DNA of 34,460 nt from Actinomadura formosensis NBRC 14204 (lineage in GTDB: Bacteria > Actinomycetota > Actinomycetes > Streptosporangiales > Streptosporangiaceae): assembly GCF_001552155.1 (NCBI RefSeq), contig NZ_BCQQ01000079.1:1-34460 (forward strand), in the 5' to 3' direction. The notes beneath the pieces are model-generated. The model was given only the letters and a program-made list of their open reading frames with translations. It did not search any database and was not told the DNA's origin. A program made the position numbers and the translations under genes. Below, piece by piece: positions 25,214 through 33,406 of this stretch (position 1 is the first letter of the stretch; each line of letters opens with the position of its first letter).

Positions 25214-26293
25214 TCACGCCGTCGCTTTCCACGCGCCTTCCAGGGCACCGGCGCCCTTGGCCCCGCTGATCACGCCGTGCGGGGTCCACGTGTCGCCGGG
25301 AGCCCGGCGCACGTCACCGAAACCGGCCTCCGCCAGCCACTCCTCGTAGGCGCCCCAGGGGTAGATCATGCTGCGCGGGGCGGTGAGCGTGGCGAAGTAG
25401 GCGTTGTCCAGCGCCGCGTACAGCGGCCCGTCGCCGCTGTCGTCGGACATCACGTTGAACACCAGGACCCTGCCGCCCTCGGGCAGGGCCGCGTGCGCGC
25501 GCCGCAGCAGGGCGAGGTTCTGCTCCGGCGACCAGATCACCAACTGGTTGGCGAACAGCACCGCGTCGTGGCCCGGCGGGTACGGGTCGTTGAAGATGTC
25601 GCACGCCCTGGCCTCGATACGGCCGGCCAGGCCGGCTTCGGCGATCTTGCCGCGGGCGATCTCCACCGCGCCGGGCAGGTCCAGCACGGTGAACCGCACG
25701 CCCGGGTTGGCGCGGGCCAGGGCGATGGCGTTCACCGCGTCCCCGCCGCCGACGTCGAGCAGCCGCCGCACCCCGGTCAGGTCGGCCTTGGCCACCAGGA
25801 CCGGGTTGGTCAGCCGCGACCAGGACCGCATGCAGCGGAAGAACAACCGCTCCAGCTCCGGGGTATGGGGGAGGCGGTGATAGAGGTCCTCTCCCTCGCC
25901 CTCGAACCGGCTCAGTCCCGCGTTGGTGTTGGTGCGCAGCGAGGTCACCAGGTCGGCCAGCGGCAGGTAGACCAGTTCGGCCTCGAACGCCACGATGTCG
26001 GCGAAGATCTCCCAGGTGCCGTCGCGGAACATCGTCCGGAGCACCTCGCCGTTGCGGTAGCGGCCGTCGCGCGCCTCGGTCAGGCCCAGCGCGGTGACGC
26101 CCAGCAACAGCATGCGGGTCGCCCGCGGGGTCAGGCCCAGCGAGGCGCCGATGTCCGCGGCGTTGAGCTCGTCCTTGCCGTCGAGCAGGGCGAACAGGCC
26201 CAGCTCGACGCCCGCGTTGAGCATTTGGAAGGCCGCCGCTCCGAACAGCGGCCCGGCCAGATCCTCGCGTGAGCGGATCTTACGGTTGGGCAC
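25214..26293 (-). CDS. Family-2 SAM-dependent methyltransferase (O- or C-methyl)
   Basis: 359 residues. The N-terminal dimerisation helices include FGAAAFQMLNAGVELGLFALL and a winged-helix segment (DIGASLGLTPRATRMLLLGV); the SAM fold has RRLLDVGGGDAVNAIALAR, FTVLDLPGAVE, and IEARACDIF. In most family-2 O-methyltransferases the next strand ends LHxW with the catalytic His; here it reads FANQLVIWSPEQNL, so that base is missing. C-methyltransferases acting on 3-hydroxykynurenine or tyrosine (sibiromycin, saframycin types) are close in fold, so C-methylation is a real alternative. I chose GTG26293, not GTG26311, because AAGGAG lies 5 bases before it. It is driven by the 11-bp-repeat promoter at 26357-26403. 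Confidence 0.85.
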   Translation of the reverse strand: MPNRKIRSREDLAGPLFGAAAFQMLNAGVELGLFALLDGKDELNAADIGASLGLTPRATRMLLLGVTALGLTEARDGRYRNGEVLRTMFRDGTWEIFADIVAFEAELVYLPLADLVTSLRTNTNAGLSRFEGEGEDLYHRLPHTPELERLFFRCMRSWSRLTNPVLVAKADLTGVRRLLDVGGGDAVNAIALARANPGVRFTVLDLPGAVEIARGKIAEAGLAGRIEARACDIFNDPYPPGHDAVLFANQLVIWSPEQNLALLRRAHAALPEGGRVLVFNVMSDDSGDGPLYAALDNAYFATLTAPRSMIYPWGAYEEWLAEAGFGDVRRAPGDTWTPHGVISGAKGAGALEGAWKATA

Positions 26294-26356
26294 CGGGTCT
26301 CCTTGGGTCACGGCACGTCCGACGGCGTGCCGGGTGGGGATGCACCGCCGTGCGCA

Positions 26357-26403
26357 ACGCTACGGGCGGCGGCTCTCGGCGCCCTCTCCGTCGTCTCTCG
26401 CCG
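26357..26403 (-). promoter_or_regulatory. SARP-box promoter of the methyltransferase gene
   Basis: Reading the plus strand: GGCTCTCGGCG (26371-26381), CCCTCTCCGTC (26382-26392), GTCTCTCGCCG (26393-26403), three units at exact 11-bp period with a CTCTC core (GAGAG on the coding strand). On the minus strand the last GAGAG core is followed by exactly 10 bases and then TAGCGT (26362-26357), nearly the same -10 as the fusion operon's TAGCAT. A transcript from here would have a leader of about 55 bases. Confidence 0.72.
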
Positions 26404-26453
26404 TCATGGCGGAAACGCCCGGGACGCTCGTACAGCCCGTCGCCTCGCGGATG

Positions 26454-26486
26454 GAGAGGCCGCCGAGGGGTCCTCGGCGGCCTCTC
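26454..26486 (-). terminator. Strong hairpin terminator of the SARP-wrbA unit
   Basis: A perfect 15-bp inverted repeat, GAGAGGCCGCCGAGG / CCTCGGCGGCCTCTC, with a 3-base loop, 13 bases past the wrbA stop. It should insulate the methyltransferase promoter from upstream read-through. Confidence 0.8.
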
Positions 26487-26498
26487 GCGGGAAGGCGG

Positions 26499-27113
26499 TC
26501 AGGCAGCGGCCTGCAGCGGCCTGAGCGCCTCGGCCACCCTGGCGAAGCGGGCTCCGTGGAACTCCGCGGCGGCCTGGACGTACTTGACGGCGCTCTCGTC
26601 GCTGTCGCTGATGCTCAGCCCGTACGGGTTTCCGCCCGCGGCGTGGATCACCTCGTAGTCCGCGTAGCCGGTGGGGACGATGATGCTCCCCCAGTGGTGC
26701 ATGACGTTGTAGAGCGCCACGAGCGTCGTCTCCTGGCCGCCGTGCGTCTCGTAGCTGCTGGTGAAGCCGGTGGCGGCCTTGCCGACCATCACGCCCTCGT
26801 GCCACAGGCCGCCGGTCGTGTCGAGGTACTGCTTGAGCTGGGAGGCGACGTTGCCGAAGCGGGTCGGGGTGCCGAAGGCGTAGCCGTCGGCCCAGCGCAG
26901 GTCGTCCAGCGTGGCCTCCTCGATGTGCGCGGTGGCCTCGATGTGCGCGCGCCAGGCGGGATTGGTGTCGATCACCGAGTCGGGGGCCAGCTCCGGTACG
27001 CGGCGCAGGCGTACCTCGGCGCCGGCGGACTCGGCGCCGCGGGCGACGGCCTCCGCGATGGAGTGGACGTTGCCGGTGGAGGAGTAGTAGATCACCGTGA
27101 TGCGAGCGGGCAT
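26499..27113 (-). CDS. wrbA: WrbA-type NAD(P)H:quinone oxidoreductase (flavodoxin-like)
   Basis: 204 residues. FMN phosphate loop YSSTGNVHSIAEAVARGA near the N-terminus, then WADGYAFGTPTRFGNVASQL, TTGGLW, and GKAATGFTSSYETHGGQETTL, the hallmark pattern of type IV quinone reductases. It reduces quinones by two electrons with NAD(P)H. Start ATG27113 has GAGGTG 5 bases upstream, inside the end of the SARP gene, whose stop is only 4 bases before; the two are one unit. Placement in the pathway locus suggests that a quinone or quinone-imine (expected from oxidised aminophenols or hydroxyindoles) is either an intermediate or a hazard. Ends in the strong hairpin at 26454-26486. Confidence 0.92.
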   Translation of the reverse strand: MPARITVIYYSSTGNVHSIAEAVARGAESAGAEVRLRRVPELAPDSVIDTNPAWRAHIEATAHIEEATLDDLRWADGYAFGTPTRFGNVASQLKQYLDTTGGLWHEGVMVGKAATGFTSSYETHGGQETTLVALYNVMHHWGSIIVPTGYADYEVIHAAGGNPYGLSISDSDESAVKYVQAAAEFHGARFARVAEALRPLQAAA

Positions 27114-27117
27114 CGGT

Positions 27118-29316
27118 TCACCTCTTGAATATCCGGGAGCGGACGGACCTGGGCCGCGACGCGGCCCGAACCGACGGCGACCATCGAGGGGCGCCGTTGG
27201 TGAGCGGGGGGACGGGGGGCGGTGCCGTGAGGCGGGGGAGAACGCTCGGTTCGGGGGCTCGGTGCGGCCCCGCATCGGTTTCGTGGTCCCCACGGCCGAT
27301 CTCGGCGTCGGGTAACCGCATTCCCGGGAGGTCGCTGCGCTGGCGGGCGGCGAAACGCAGCCCTTCGACCTCCAGCGTCAGCCAGCCCCCGGGGTCGGAG
27401 CGGACCATGTCGAGCATCTGCGCGGAGGGGCCGTCGGGGTGCTCCAGCAGTTCGGAGTCCTCCGGCACGCCGCTGAGCAACTGCTCGGCCCACCGGGCCA
27501 GGCCGAGCCAGCAGTCCGCGGCCCGGTCGAGCAGGCCGGCGCGTTCGGCCCAGCTCAGCTCCCGCAGACCGCGCTCGCGGGCGTACAGGCCCATGATGCG
27601 GTGCATGCGGTAGCGCAGCACGCCCATGTGGTCCGTGCCCACCACTTCGAGCAACCCGCGGTCGACCAAGTGGTCGAGGACCGGTTCCACGCCGGGGGTG
27701 GGCGTATCGGTCGCCGCGGCGACGATCCAGGCGCCGAAGTCGGGCACCTGGAGCAGGCCGATGGCGAACCACACCCGGCGGGTCGTCCCGTCCAGCAGGT
27801 CGACGCTGGGACCGAGGTAGGCGCGCATGTCCAGCGAGCCGTAGGACAGCTCATCGAGCCGGCCCTCGGGGTCGCTGAGCCGCTGCGCGAGCTGGCCGAC
27901 GTTGAGGTGGCTGCGGGCGGCGAGCCGGGCGGCGGCGGCGCGCACCGACAGCGGCAGCCTGCCGGTGGCGTGCACGATCAGGTTGACGGCGGCCTGCTCG
28001 GCGGTGATCCGATGGGCGCCCACGACGTTGCTCAGCAGCCGCACCGACTGCTCGACGGTGAACACGCCCACTTCCACCGGGACGATGCCGGGGACCTCGG
28101 TGAGGTTGGAGCGGCTGGTCATCAGGACCGCGACCTCGGGTGAGGCGGGCATCAGCGGGCACAGCGAGTCCGAGCCGGGCACGTCGTCGAGGACGATCAG
28201 GACACGCTGTCCGTCGAGCAGGCTCCGGTAGAGCGCCGACCGCTCGTCGCGGCCGGCCGGGACTTCGGAGTCGGGCACGCCCAGCGCGTGCAGGAATCGC
28301 GACAGCACGTCGGAGACGTCGACCGGGTCGGGCCGGGACGCGCGCAGGTCGGCGTAGAGCTGACCGCCCGGGAATTCCTCGCGCAATCGATGGGCGACGT
28401 GGATGGCGAGAGCGGACTTGCCCGCCCCGCAGTTGCCGTAGACGCCGCAGATGCGCACGGCGTCATTGCGGGCGGTGAGCGCGGCGCGAATCCGCTGCTC
28501 GTGCTCGGGCCGGTCGACGAAGTCGGGAAGGTCGGACAGGAGCTGGGCGGGCGGGTGCATGGGCGTGCTCGCGACGGGCTCGCCCTCAAGGATGCGCCGC
28601 TGCATGTCGCGCAGGGTGTGGCCGGGCTCCAGGCCCAGTTCGTCCACCAGACGCTCGCGGCCCTCGGCGTAGACCTCCAGGGCGTCGGCGCGGCGGTCGG
28701 CGCAGTAGAGGGCGAACATGAGCCGGGCGCGCAGCCGCTCGTTGAGCGGGTACTGCTCGACCAGCACCGTCAGCTCGTCGATCAGCTGCCGGCCGAGGCC
28801 GCACTCGATCTCCAGGTCGATGCACTCTTCCAGGACCGCCAGGCGCCGTTCCTCCCACTTGGCGGCGTATGCCTGCACGGTCGGGCTGTCCACCTCCGCC
28901 AGGACCGGTCCACGAAAGTGCGCCAGGGCGGCCCGGAAATGGGCGGCGGCCAGGGACTTGTCTCCCTTGGCGGTGAGGGCGCGCGCCTCCTCCACCTGGC
29001 GGGTGAAGCGGTGGGCGTCGACCGCCTCCGGCTCGACCCGCAGGGCGTACCCGGAGGGGGTCGTCTCGATGAGGGTGCCGGGCGCGCCCGCCAGGGCGAA
29101 CGAGCGGCGCAGCCGCCAGATACAGGTCTGCACCTGCTCCGCGGCCGTACGCGGCGGGCGGCCGCCCCACAGCGCTTCGGTCAGCTTCCCGACCGTGACC
29201 GTGCGGCCCGCGTTGGCCAGGAGCATGATCAGGATGATGCGCTGGCGGTTCTTGCCCACGCTCACCGCCTTGCCCTGGATCGACACTTCTAGCGGACCGA
29301 GAACGCTGAACAACAT
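27118..29316 (-). CDS. AfsR-type SARP pathway activator (SARP + NB-ARC)
   Basis: 732 residues. N-terminal OmpR-type winged helix (about 1-95: FSVLGPLEV, VTVGKLTEALWGG, IWRLRRSF, IETTPSGYALRV), bacterial transcriptional activation domain (about 98-245: DAHRFTRQVEEA ... DELGLEPGHTLRDMQRRIL), then an NB-ARC ATPase with Walker A GNCGAGKS (294-301) and Walker B VLIVLDD (372-378). The TPR sensor region of AfsR (about 990 residues) is absent; the last 60 residues are disordered. Start ATG29316 is where the family begins (MLFSVLGPLEV) and has GAGGAG 11 bases upstream. It should bind 11-bp-spaced repeats and recruit RNA polymerase; such arrays occur at 16533-16565, 26371-26403 and, upstream of itself, 29677-29720, suggesting autoactivation. 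Confidence 0.92.
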   Translation of the reverse strand: MLFSVLGPLEVSIQGKAVSVGKNRQRIILIMLLANAGRTVTVGKLTEALWGGRPPRTAAEQVQTCIWRLRRSFALAGAPGTLIETTPSGYALRVEPEAVDAHRFTRQVEEARALTAKGDKSLAAAHFRAALAHFRGPVLAEVDSPTVQAYAAKWEERRLAVLEECIDLEIECGLGRQLIDELTVLVEQYPLNERLRARLMFALYCADRRADALEVYAEGRERLVDELGLEPGHTLRDMQRRILEGEPVASTPMHPPAQLLSDLPDFVDRPEHEQRIRAALTARNDAVRICGVYGNCGAGKSALAIHVAHRLREEFPGGQLYADLRASRPDPVDVSDVLSRFLHALGVPDSEVPAGRDERSALYRSLLDGQRVLIVLDDVPGSDSLCPLMPASPEVAVLMTSRSNLTEVPGIVPVEVGVFTVEQSVRLLSNVVGAHRITAEQAAVNLIVHATGRLPLSVRAAAARLAARSHLNVGQLAQRLSDPEGRLDELSYGSLDMRAYLGPSVDLLDGTTRRVWFAIGLLQVPDFGAWIVAAATDTPTPGVEPVLDHLVDRGLLEVVGTDHMGVLRYRMHRIMGLYARERGLRELSWAERAGLLDRAADCWLGLARWAEQLLSGVPEDSELLEHPDGPSAQMLDMVRSDPGGWLTLEVEGLRFAARQRSDLPGMRLPDAEIGRGDHETDAGPHRAPEPSVLPRLTAPPPVPPLTNGAPRWSPSVRAASRPRSVRSRIFKR

Positions 29317-29660
29317 AGGTGCCGACACTCCTCGCTCATAAACAACTGCAAGGCCCACACGGCGGTCCAGCATCCAGCCGGCTCGGCGCGGAGTTAACCA
29401 CGAGATCAACCAATCGGTCACTCTACTGATCGATCGACTGGCGCAAACTATAACAGGAGGATCCGCGAAGTCATCGTGTCCGTATTTCAAAGCGATAACC
29501 GGGGCCGGTGAATTCTGATTGAATCCGCTTTAATCTCGGATGATCACCGAGCGTGTACGTCCGAAACCCGCTATTTGGTCACTCTGGCCCGCCGGTTATG
29601 ATGACGCCATAACTTTCTTGACACAACTTATGTGGTTATTGGATCAGGCCGGAGGGCGGG
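29317..29660 (-). promoter_or_regulatory. AT-richer leader/promoter region of the SARP gene
   Basis: About 340 bases without a credible gene and much richer in A+T than the rest of the window. On the minus strand TATAGT (29452-29447) preceded after 16 bases by ATGACT (29474-29469) is a plausible vegetative promoter. No ORF of note lies in it on either strand. Confidence 0.4.
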
Positions 29661-29738
29661 TTATTCGCGGCCACGCCGCTCTCCGATCGCTCTCCGGTCG
29701 CTCTCCGCGCGTTCTCCACGGGGCTATCCGGAGAGCGG
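29661..29738 (-). promoter_or_regulatory. Four-unit SARP-box array upstream of the SARP gene
   Basis: Plus strand: CGCTCTCCGAT (29677-29687), CGCTCTCCGGT (29688-29698), CGCTCTCCGCG (29699-29709), CGTTCTCCACG (29710-29720): four tandem 11-bp units. An inverted copy, CCGGAGAGCGG, is at 29728-29738. Facing the SARP gene, the last GAGAG core is followed by 10 bases and GCGAAT, overlapping GAATAA (29666-29661), a weak -10. This is the same motif as in the fusion-operon and methyltransferase promoters. A transcript would have a leader of about 330 bases before the SARP start. Confidence 0.68.
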
Positions 29739-29903
29739 CCGGACCGTCTCCATGGGCACCCCGGCGACCACCGCGGACCGCCGCTCGACGCCCCGGTCCG
29801 CCGTGCCCGGCCCCACGCCGCCGATGATCGCGCAGATGACCGCGAGCACCACCGCCGTCACGGCTCCGGCCGGGTACGGCGTACGGCGGCCCGATATCCC
29901 CAC
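29724..29903 (-). CDS. Small single-pass membrane protein downstream of lysX
   Basis: 59 residues from GTG29903, 12 bases after the lysX stop. A short Arg-containing N-terminus, a membrane helix (AGAVTAVVLAVICAIIGGVG, about 12-31), then a polar tail ending METVRPLSG. Codon third positions are GC-rich, as in real genes here. The ribosome binding site is weak, and the end lies beside the SARP-box array. No family recognised. Confidence 0.5.
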   Translation of the reverse strand: MGISGRRTPYPAGAVTAVVLAVICAIIGGVGPGTADRGVERRSAVVAGVPMETVRPLSG

Positions 29904-29915
29904 CCCGCGGAGTTT

Positions 29916-32900
29916 CTAGGAGCCCGGGCGCACCAGCGGGAAGGGGATCGTCTCGCGGATGCTGCGGCCCGTCAGGGTGATCAGCAGGCGGTCGATGCCC
30001 ATGCCCATGCCGCCCGCGGGGGGCATGGCGTACTCCAGGGCGCGCAGGAAGTCCTCGTCCAGTTCCATGGCCTCCGGGTCGCCGCCCGCGGCCTGCAGGG
30101 ACTGCTCGGTCAGGCGCCGGCGTTGCAGGATCGGGTCGATCAGCTCGGAGTAGGCGGTGCCCAGTTCGAGACCGAAGACGATCAGGTCCCATTTCTCGGC
30201 CAGCCGCGGGTCCGCTCGGTGGGGGCGGGTCAGCGGGGACGTTTCGGCCGGGTAGTCGCGGACGAACGTCGGTGCCGTCAGGTGCTCTTCGACCAGGGCC
30301 TCGAACAGCTCCTGGACGATCTTCCCCTGGCCCCACTGCGGGTCGAAGTTCAGCCCGTGGCGTTCGGCGTGGCGCTGCACGGTCGCGAGCGGGGTGTCGG
30401 GCGTGACCTCCTCGCCCAGCGCTTTGGAGACGGACGCGTAGACGGTTATCTCATGCCAGGGGGCGGAAAGGTCGTATTCGACGCCGTCGCGGACGACGAC
30501 CGTGGTGCCGAGGGCGGCGCGTGCGGCGTCCACGACCAGGGAGCGGGTCAGCTCCGCCATCGTGTCGTAGTCGCCGTACGGCTCGTACGCCTCCAGCATC
30601 GTGAATTCGGGGTTGTGCTTCTGGGAGACGCCCTCGTTGCGGAAATTGCGGTTGAGCTCGAAGACGCGCCCGATGCCGCCGACCAGCAGGCGCTTCAGAT
30701 ACAGCTCGGGCGCGATCCGCAGATAGAGCTGCATGTTGTAGGCGTTGATGCGGGTGGTGAACGGCCGGGCGGTGGCGCCGCCGTGCACCGGCTGCAGCAT
30801 CGGCGTCTCGACTTCGAGGTAGCCGCGGGCGCGCAGCCCGTCGCGGATGGCGGCGATGGAGTCGCCCCGCATGCGCAGCATCCGGCGGGACTCGTCGTTC
30901 ACGATGAAGTCGACGTACCGCTGCCGGACGCGCGCCTCCGGGTCGGAAAGCCCCGCGCTCTTGTTCGGCAGCGGGCGCAGGCACTTGGCCGCGAGCGTCC
31001 AGGAGGAGGCGAGCACCGACAGCTCCCCGCGCCGGGACGTGACGACCTCGCCGCGCACGCCCACCTGGTCGCCGAGGTCGATGAGCGTCTTCCAGCGCCG
31101 CAGGGACTCCTCGCCGACGGCGTCCACGGTCAGCATGACCTGCAGGTCGGCGGTCTCGTCCCGCAGTGTGACGAAGATCAGCCGGCCGTGTTCGCGGGCC
31201 AGCACGACCCGTCCCGCGATCGCCACATCGGTGCCGGTATGGGTGTCGGGGGCGAGCGAGCCGAACCGCGCCCGGATGTCGGCGGCGAAGTCGGCGCGTT
31301 CGCAGCCGAGCGCGTAGGGCTCCAGCCCGGCGGCGCGGATCTGGTCGAGCTTGGCGTGCCGGACGCGCTCCTGCTCCGACAGCCGCCGCTGCGGGGCCCG
31401 TGCCGCCTCCGCCGCCTCCTCGATCTCCTTGATCTTGTCGACGAGGCCGGTGGAGGGCACCATCGCGGCGGCCCGGTCCAGCTTCGGGCGGTTGAAGCTC
31501 GGCAGGAACCCCTCGGCGCGCGCGTAGGCGAGGCCCAGCCGGATCAGGTGCCGCCCCTGCGTGTAGCAGATGAAACGCGGGCGCCACAGTGGCAGGTACT
31601 TCGCGTTCGCCAGGTACAGCGATTCGAGCTGCCAGAACTTCGACGCGAACGACAGGAACCTGTAGTAGAGGCGGGCGATGGGCCCGGCCCCGATCTGCGA
31701 GCCGCGCTCGAACGCCGACCGCAGCATCGCGAAGTTCAGCGAGAGTTGCTGCGCGCCGACGGCGGCGGCCTTCTCGGCGAGCTTGGCCACCATGTACTCG
31801 TTGAGGCCGTTCTCGGCGAGCCGGTCGCGGCGCATCAGGTCGAGGGAGAGCCCGCTCCGCCCCCACGGGACGAAGCTGAGCAGCCCGCGCAGTTCCCCGT
31901 GGGCGTCGAACGCCTCGACCATGACGCAGCGTCCGTCGGTGGGGTCGCCGAGGCGGCCGAGGGCCATGGAGAAGCCGCGTTCGGTCTCCTCGCCGCGCCA
32001 GGCGTCCGCGCTGCGGATGAGCTTGGCCATCTCCCAGCCGGGGATCTGCGAGTGCCGCCTGATCCGGATCGTGTACCCGGCCCGTTCGACCCGCCGGACG
32101 GCCTGCCGCACCTGCCGCATCTCACGCCCGTCGAGGTTGAACTCGGTAAGGTCGATGATGGCCTCGTCGCCGAGTTCGAGCGCGTCGAAACCGTGCCGCC
32201 TGTAGATGTGGGCGGCGCGTTCGCCGACGCTGACCGCGCCGGGGATCCACGCGTGGGCGCGGCATTCCTCCAGCCACGCCTCGATCGCCTGGTCCCAGGA
32301 TTCGGGATCGCCGAGCGGGTCGCCGCTGGCCAGGGAGACCGAACCCTCCACCCGGTAGGCGATGGCCGCCTTACCGTTGGGTGCGACCATGACGTCCTTG
32401 TCGCGGCGCAGGGCGAAGTAGCCGAGCGAGTCCTGGTCGCCGTACTCGGCGAGCAGCGCGCGTGCCGCCAGTTCCTCGCCGGGGCTGAGGACGGGGTCAC
32501 GCCGCCCCGGCCTGAACAGCGCCCAGAACGTGGCGATCAGCAGGCCGGTGCCGAGGACCCACAGGATCGCGTCCACCCAGAACGGCACGGACACGTTGAT
32601 CGGCTTGCCGGTGACGCGCGGCCCGAGGACGGTCTGGGAGATCGCGTAGAGCGGGTGCGTCCAGAAGCCCCCGTTGGGGTTCCGGTCGGTGACGGTGACC
32701 AGGAACGTGCCGATTCCGCCGGTCACGATCAGCAGGCTGGTGAAGACGATCGTGGCGAGCCGCCGGTTGGCCCGGTCGGGTAGCGTGGTGAACTGCCCGC
32801 GCGCGGCGATCAGCAGCCCGAGGACGGCGAGGTACACCCCGGCGGTGACGATCAGCCCGACGGGGGTGGGGTTGCCCGGGGTGAACAGCGTCGTCAGGAC

Positions 32901-33221
32901 GGCGGTGACGGCGAGCGCGGTGGGCAGGCAGAAGATCAGGACGAGGATGCGCCACGCCGCCTTCTTGCGCCGCCGGACGCCCATCGACAGCAGAATCCAG
33001 AGCAGCCCCACGGGGACGCTGGGGAACCAGCCGAGGTAGCCGATCCAGCGCAACGCCCAGACTTCGGCTATCTCAAGGATGAGACCATAGGAGACCCACG
33101 CGAGCAGCGAGAGGATCCCGGAGAGACGGGTGTACCAGAAGAAGATCGTCGGCGCGGCCTGGATCAGCCGTCCCCACTCGCCCCGCAGGCGGCCTTCGCG
33201 TTGCGGGTCCTTCTCCGTCAT
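29916..33221 (-). CDS. lysX: LysX: bifunctional lysylphosphatidylglycerol synthase / lysyl-tRNA synthetase
   Basis: 1101 residues. The N-terminus is a multi-helix membrane domain (to about residue 235; begins IFFWYTRLSGILSLLAW), then a DUF2156/MprF-type transferase domain (about 250-560: YFALRRDKDVMVAP, GDPLGDPESW, LLSFVPWGRSGLSLDLMRRD), a linker, an OB-fold anticodon domain (from about 660, IAGRVVLAREHGRLIF) and a class II synthetase core with motif 2 RNFRNEGVSQKHNPEFTMLE (about 855) and motif 3 GMGMGIDRLLI (about 1073). It charges tRNA-Lys and transfers lysine to phosphatidylglycerol, giving a less negative membrane and resistance to cationic peptides. I chose ATG33221, where homology starts; the frame continues upstream without conservation. 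Divergent from the kinase gene. Confidence 0.93.
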   Translation of the reverse strand: MTEKDPQREGRLRGEWGRLIQAAPTIFFWYTRLSGILSLLAWVSYGLILEIAEVWALRWIGYLGWFPSVPVGLLWILLSMGVRRRKKAAWRILVLIFCLPTALAVTAVLTTLFTPGNPTPVGLIVTAGVYLAVLGLLIAARGQFTTLPDRANRRLATIVFTSLLIVTGGIGTFLVTVTDRNPNGGFWTHPLYAISQTVLGPRVTGKPINVSVPFWVDAILWVLGTGLLIATFWALFRPGRRDPVLSPGEELAARALLAEYGDQDSLGYFALRRDKDVMVAPNGKAAIAYRVEGSVSLASGDPLGDPESWDQAIEAWLEECRAHAWIPGAVSVGERAAHIYRRHGFDALELGDEAIIDLTEFNLDGREMRQVRQAVRRVERAGYTIRIRRHSQIPGWEMAKLIRSADAWRGEETERGFSMALGRLGDPTDGRCVMVEAFDAHGELRGLLSFVPWGRSGLSLDLMRRDRLAENGLNEYMVAKLAEKAAAVGAQQLSLNFAMLRSAFERGSQIGAGPIARLYYRFLSFASKFWQLESLYLANAKYLPLWRPRFICYTQGRHLIRLGLAYARAEGFLPSFNRPKLDRAAAMVPSTGLVDKIKEIEEAAEAARAPQRRLSEQERVRHAKLDQIRAAGLEPYALGCERADFAADIRARFGSLAPDTHTGTDVAIAGRVVLAREHGRLIFVTLRDETADLQVMLTVDAVGEESLRRWKTLIDLGDQVGVRGEVVTSRRGELSVLASSWTLAAKCLRPLPNKSAGLSDPEARVRQRYVDFIVNDESRRMLRMRGDSIAAIRDGLRARGYLEVETPMLQPVHGGATARPFTTRINAYNMQLYLRIAPELYLKRLLVGGIGRVFELNRNFRNEGVSQKHNPEFTMLEAYEPYGDYDTMAELTRSLVVDAARAALGTTVVVRDGVEYDLSAPWHEITVYASVSKALGEEVTPDTPLATVQRHAERHGLNFDPQWGQGKIVQELFEALVEEHLTAPTFVRDYPAETSPLTRPHRADPRLAEKWDLIVFGLELGTAYSELIDPILQRRRLTEQSLQAAGGDPEAMELDEDFLRALEYAMPPAGGMGMGIDRLLITLTGRSIRETIPFPLVRPGS

Positions 33222-33406
33222 GATCCCCCAGTCGCCGCATGGTGTGGCTCTCTTAGTTTTACCGGGTGTCACGTCCATCACGCTTTCGTCCGCGGACGTC
33301 CGCCCGGCCGCGAACCTCGGGATGGTGCCGGACGTCGTACGGGTAGGGGGATGTGGCTTGCAAGCTCGGTCCAAGGTTGTCAGCAAAAGTCGATATGGTC
33401 GCGGAT

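Noticed and set aside
26294..26311. Upstream GTG start (26311) for the methyltransferase
   Set aside because: No ribosome binding site before it, whereas AAGGAG is correctly spaced before GTG26293.
29317..29490. 58-codon N-terminal extension of the SARP gene
   Set aside because: It lies in the AT-richer leader, has no family similarity, and the SARP family begins at MLFSVLGPLEV (ATG29316).
29618..29646. Plus-strand TTGACA as a promoter
   Set aside because: No acceptable -10 at 16-18 bp, and no plus-strand gene follows.
30123..32783. 886-codon plus-strand frame
   Set aside because: Antisense of lysX, whose domains are unmistakable.
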